A stretch of DNA of 10,833 bases from Ichthyophonus hoferi (taxonomy: Eukaryota; Opisthokonta; Ichthyosporea; Ichthyophonida; Ichthyophonidae): assembly GCA_002751075.1 (NCBI GenBank), contig NAOQ01000356.1, positions 28,127-38,959 of the forward strand, in the 5' to 3' direction. Within the stretch, counting starts at the first letter, position 1. Each line of letters opens with the position of its first letter. This document shows positions 9,301 through 10,833 of the stretch, in pieces. Under the pieces are notes generated by a model that saw only the letters and a list, made by a program, of their open reading frames with translations, ran no database searches and had not been told where the DNA came from. Both the position numbers and the translations under genes were made by a program.

Positions 9301-10450
9301 GGATATATTAGTGTGGTTAATCAAGCCGTATGCCCTTATAGACTCTTAAATACATATATACACATATATATCCTATCTCCGTCCCCTCTGCATAAGAGTA
9401 TACACCAAAATAACATACACACTCACAAAAGAACCAACCATACCTTCCTTCATACCCGTATTTGCCACATTTCCCACGCTAATATACAAACACCACACAT
9501 AAAATATATACATGCATACCTATATACATACATACATACATATATACTCACCTGTTGTTGATGCATCAGCATCTCCTGCAGTTGTTTCTCGTTGACTTTG
9601 TCAATAGCGTCCATGAAGTCATTGCGATAACCTGTTACCCCCACCAATGATATTACATGACTGGTTTAATGCATGGTATTGATTAGTACTTATGGTGTCT
9701 ATACTTATTTATTTTTTTAAAAAAACTATATATAATTTTTTCTATTGATCTTATCAATGGTTACAAAACTAATTTAATGTATGGTATTGATTGATCCTTA
9801 CTGTGTATATATTTATTTTTAAAAAAATTAAAATTAAAATTGATTAGTTGTTAATCTTATCAATAGTGTCCATGAGCGCTTATAAAATTGATTTAATGCA
9901 GGTCAATGATTGGCATCCTTGGTTTATTAAATCAAGGTATTAGGAAAATCTAATTCTACCTTTACTTAAAGCTCATCGAATTATTATCATTGGTAACTGG
10001 TAACTATGCAAGAAGGAAAATATTGCCCTGCCATTAAGTCATACAGGATTCATAATTAACTAATTGTATCGATGAAGCTTATCCAATAAATATATACAGC
10101 CACGTGGTTGCGCAGCTCATTTTAGATTTATTCATTATTTAATTATAAACCCATGCAAATCTATGGCTGTATAAAACTAATCTACATATTAGCCAATGGT
10201 TACCTTGATCTTCCGCACTTTCGTGTGTCTTAATATACTGCAGACGGGTTATACGCTCCGTGTCCGTCTCACCAAACAATCTGATAGGTTCATTTCTCTC
10301 GCGCAACTGTCTAATGACTTCGTGCTGTTTAAAAAATATTATTAATTAATTAATTAATTAATTACTTGGCTAACTCATTGGTTGGTATCTTACTTTTCTT
10401 TTTGAAGTGGAAAGACTCATACGCGAAAGAGAAGTTGAACTAAAAGATTG
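6266..10450 (-). CDS. PRPF18: Pre-mRNA-splicing factor 18 (Prp18), ten exons, 5' end probably incomplete
   Basis: Prp18 is a U5 snRNP-associated factor that acts in the nucleus at the second catalytic step of splicing, helping 3' splice-site joining. Exons read on the minus strand: 10450/10420-10394, 10324-10204, 9631-9552, 8993-8841, 8485-8390, 8357-8330, 7900-7875, 7097-6999, 6676-6599, 6361-6266. Visible landmarks in order are the SFM/PRP4-like motif [11 protein letters not shown], an acidic/basic linker, GKGDF, the helix [18 protein letters not shown], the signature [30 protein letters not shown] and the end [11 protein letters not shown]. From the first in-window Met the model gives about 267 residues, against 342 in human; the roughly 70 N-terminal residues found in human are not seen and may lie beyond the window. 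All introns are GT-AG and phases agree, except for a frame conflict near 8390. Identity is near certain; the exact 5' end and exon 5/6 junction are not. Confidence 0.95.
6599..6676 (-). CDS. PRPF18: PRPF18 exon 9
   Basis: Twenty-six codons: [15 protein letters not shown] then [11 protein letters not shown], nearly identical to the vertebrate protein (Gln for Lys at one position). The acceptor CTATAG follows a long degenerate pyrimidine repeat; the donor is GTAATA. Confidence 0.97.
6677..6998 (-). other. PRPF18: PRPF18 intron 8 with degenerate pyrimidine repeat
   Basis: 322 nt. On the coding strand, about 6855 down to 6677 is a degenerate TATCCTA/TATTCTA-type array that runs right up to the acceptor CTATAG. 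Confidence 0.8.
6999..7097 (-). CDS. PRPF18: PRPF18 exon 8, Prp18 signature
   Basis: Thirty-three codons, phase 0 at both ends. It contains [20 protein letters not shown] then [13 protein letters not shown]; human has AIGNAPWPIGVTM. This belongs to the best conserved region of the Prp18 family. The acceptor is AACTACAG and the donor GTAAGT. Confidence 0.97.
7098..7874 (-). other. PRPF18: PRPF18 intron 7
   Basis: 777 nt. It has five CCAAT (7211, 7247, 7265, 7320, 7820), all ATTGG on the coding strand and none the other way, AATTT repeats (about 7447-7466) and a T10A11 palindromic run at 7619-7639. No further exon is needed by the protein alignment. Confidence 0.75.
7875..7900 (-). CDS. PRPF18: PRPF18 exon 7, 26-nt microexon
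   Basis: The acceptor is ATCACAG and the donor GTATTT. It carries two bases completing a Glu codon, then DIVVLLTE, phase 0 out. Joined to exon 8 it reads [18 protein letters not shown], collinear without gaps with human DIKESITD-IIKFMLQREY. Both the phase and the residue count require it. The 72-codon open stretch on the other strand here is a shadow. Confidence 0.85.
7901..8329 (-). other. PRPF18: PRPF18 intron 6
   Basis: 429 nt from GTTATA to ATCACAG. It contains (AAT)n/(CAT)n near 8121-8172 and an AT run near 8023-8037. The open frame continuing past exon 6 on the minus strand (to 8193) is read-through into this intron. Confidence 0.7.
8330..8357 (-). CDS. PRPF18: PRPF18 exon 6, short, 5' boundary uncertain
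   Basis: Reads RCDWRGDIP and ends CCTG/GTTATA in phase 1, which fits the 26-nt microexon. The same frame extends upstream to 8389 as [18 protein letters not shown], which resembles human SYLRPLFRKLRKRNLP. The PLLK residues may therefore be coding, giving an exon of 8330-8389. With the acceptor CTGAAG the exon starts at 8357. Confidence 0.6.
8390..8485 (-). CDS. PRPF18: PRPF18 exon 5
   Basis: Thirty-two codons from the acceptor [38 protein letters not shown], matching human FLLGVWAKELNARE and RSVQGKLNSATQKQ. The sequence CAG/GTATGA at 8390/8389 looks like a strong donor, and the frame meets TGA just beyond it. An alternative end at 8407 (donor GTGCTA, 17-nt intron) also keeps the downstream frame. 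Confidence 0.75.
8486..8840 (-). repeat. PRPF18: PRPF18 intron 4 with ACAT/ATAG microsatellite
   Basis: 355 nt. The tract at about 8712-8812 consists of ACATAGAT units then ACAT units. Inverted ATTGG/CCAAT pairs lie at 8533/8554 and 8597/8618, each 21 nt apart. Confidence 0.8.
8841..8993 (-). CDS. PRPF18: PRPF18 exon 4, charged linker and start of Prp18 fold
   Basis: Fifty-one codons, phase 0 at both ends. A Lys/Arg/Glu-rich helix ([20 protein letters not shown]) is followed by [25 protein letters not shown] sequence that lines up with the human SLGKGDD...FLKFL region before the C-terminal helical domain. The acceptor is ACTATATAG and the donor GTGTGT. Confidence 0.88.
8994..9551 (-). other. 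PRPF18: PRPF18 intron 3
   Basis: 558 nt, GTGAGT to ACTATATAG. (CATA)n lies next to the donor at about 9519-9546. Plus-strand open frames here (8905-9225, 9313-9561) are low-complexity shadows. Confidence 0.75.
9552..9631 (-). CDS. PRPF18: PRPF18 exon 3
   Basis: Two bases plus 26 codons. After the split Gly it reads [20 protein letters not shown] and then a Gln-rich end; human has the comparable GLRNDLKAALDKIDQQYL. The acceptor is TAACAG and the donor GTGAGT, phase 0 out. The intron just upstream (higher coordinates) holds two decayed tandem copies of this exon's first half. Confidence 0.9.
9632..10203 (-). other. PRPF18: PRPF18 intron 2 with exon 3 relics
   Basis: 572 nt, GTAACC to TAACAG. 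Between about 9659 and 9915 it holds two decayed tandem copies of the exon 3 start plus flank, with a spacing of about 106-108 bp. Confidence 0.75.
9744..9900 (-). pseudogene. Decayed tandem copies of PRPF18 exon 3
   Basis: The copy at 9850-9875 matches exon 3 (9591-9616) at 21 of 26 bases, all five differences being transitions. On the minus strand it reads MDTIDKINN and then stops, against MDAIDKVNE in the exon. The copy at 9744-9765 reads TIDKINRKN against AIDKVNEKQ. Flanks also match: 9659-9718 with 9767-9825. Neither copy keeps the exon 3 splice acceptor, so both look non-functional. Confidence 0.7.
10204..10324 (-). CDS. PRPF18: PRPF18 exon 2, SFM motif
   Basis: Forty codons plus one base. 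It begins [20 protein letters not shown], which is the conserved splicing-factor motif shared by Prp18 and Prp4 proteins, and continues through [12 protein letters not shown] to a short acidic end. The acceptor is AAACAG and the donor is GTAACC, phase 1 out. The intron to exon 1 is only 69 nt. Confidence 0.9.
10341..10364. repeat. (ATTA)n repeat in PRPF18 intron 1
   Basis: Six ATTA units in the 69-nt intron. The same TAATTAAT repeat occurs at 5167-5182 and 6445-6460. Confidence 0.9.
10394..10450 (-). CDS. PRPF18: PRPF18 first visible exon
   Basis: Reads MSLSTSKRK from an ATG at 10420-10418 to the donor GTAAGA (10393-10388), ending in phase 0 to match exon 2. In human PRPF18 the residues just before the conserved HEVIRQL-like stretch are similar (TLSRQ). 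The frame stays open upstream of the ATG to a TTTTAG acceptor-like site (exon would start at 10450), adding ten residues. So this is either the true start or an internal exon preceded by one outside the window. Confidence 0.6.
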
Positions 10451-10634
10451 CTAAAATAAACATGATCAACACTAGTATTATGATATAATATGTCAGATGA
10501 TTGGATGAAAAGAAGTGGGTCCAATGAAAGGGCCAGGATAATAATAGCACGGTTGAAGACAGTAGTCATGGGAAATATGTGCTTGTGTGTATAGGTGTAT
10601 GATGGTATCTCTATCTCTAATAGGATATTTCTAT
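10451..10634. other. Upstream flank or intron of PRPF18
   Basis: No exon recognised. The missing PRPF18 N-terminal region is not visible here. Two CCAAT/ATTGG motifs lie at about 10499 and 10519. Confidence 0.5.
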
Positions 10635-10833
10635 TTCTACTTCTATTACTATTACTATTACTATTACTATTATTATTACTATTACTATTACTATTACTAT
10701 TACTATTATTATTACTATTATTATTACTATTACTATTACTATTACTATTACTATTATTATTACTATTACTATTATTATTACTATTACTATTACTATTACT
10801 ATTACTATTATTATTACTATTATTATTATTATT
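10635..10833. repeat. Interrupted (TTACTA)n/(TTA)n microsatellite
   Basis: About 200 bp of TTACTA units broken by extra TTA units, reaching the window's right edge. It is exactly in TTA/CTA register throughout. Confidence 0.95.

Noticed and set aside
10635-10833. Possible CRISPR or satellite array
   Set aside because: Plain interrupted trinucleotide and hexanucleotide repeat with no spacers.

Overview
This is an AT-rich eukaryotic nuclear window (about one third G+C by eye) with spliced genes and many microsatellites. Two convergent genes lie tail to tail. On the minus strand, positions 10450 down to 6266, is a multi-exon gene for the pre-mRNA splicing factor Prp18 (PRPF18). It was identified from my own exon reconstruction: the SFM-like motif [11 protein letters not shown], the C-terminal block [37 protein letters not shown], and the end DPSKCLEY. 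The match to animal PRPF18 is very close in the last 120 residues, so the organism is probably an animal or a close relative. The compact introns and simple repeats would suit a small-genome invertebrate such as a sponge, but that is a guess.

On the plus strand, positions 515 to 4051, is the 3' part of a second spliced gene whose 5' end lies before the window. It encodes a coiled coil, a long hydrophobic segment, a polar Ser/Thr/Glu-rich linker and a C-terminal hydrophobic tail of about 20 residues ending at the stop. I do not recognise the family. Just downstream (4503-4654 and 4715-4849) are two exon-like units that are 70 percent identical to each other over 53 bases in the same reading frame. 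Both encode a hydrophobic segment followed by a basic tail, so they may be alternative terminal exons or relics of them.

Region by region: 1-514 intron ending in a (CG)n/G-run; 515-4051 gene 1 with six supported exons and one doubtful one; 4052-4850 downstream region with the duplicated tail exons; 4850-6265 intergenic or 3' UTR sequence with simple repeats, palindromes and a cluster of CCAAT/ATTGG motifs; 6266-10450 PRPF18, ten exons; 10451-10833 upstream sequence that ends in a long interrupted TTA/CTA repeat.

The items most worth a second look are: (i) a genome-style excess of the pentamer ATTGG/CCAAT (78 copies counted by hand, against roughly 22 expected) across introns and intergenic DNA; (ii) decayed tandem copies of PRPF18 exon 3 in the adjacent intron; (iii) the duplicated tail-anchor exons after gene 1; (iv) a 26-nt PRPF18 microexon next to a reading-frame conflict that needs either a 17-32 nt intron or a frameshift. 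The two genes have no evident functional link. No transposon, viral element, tRNA, rRNA or CRISPR array was recognised.
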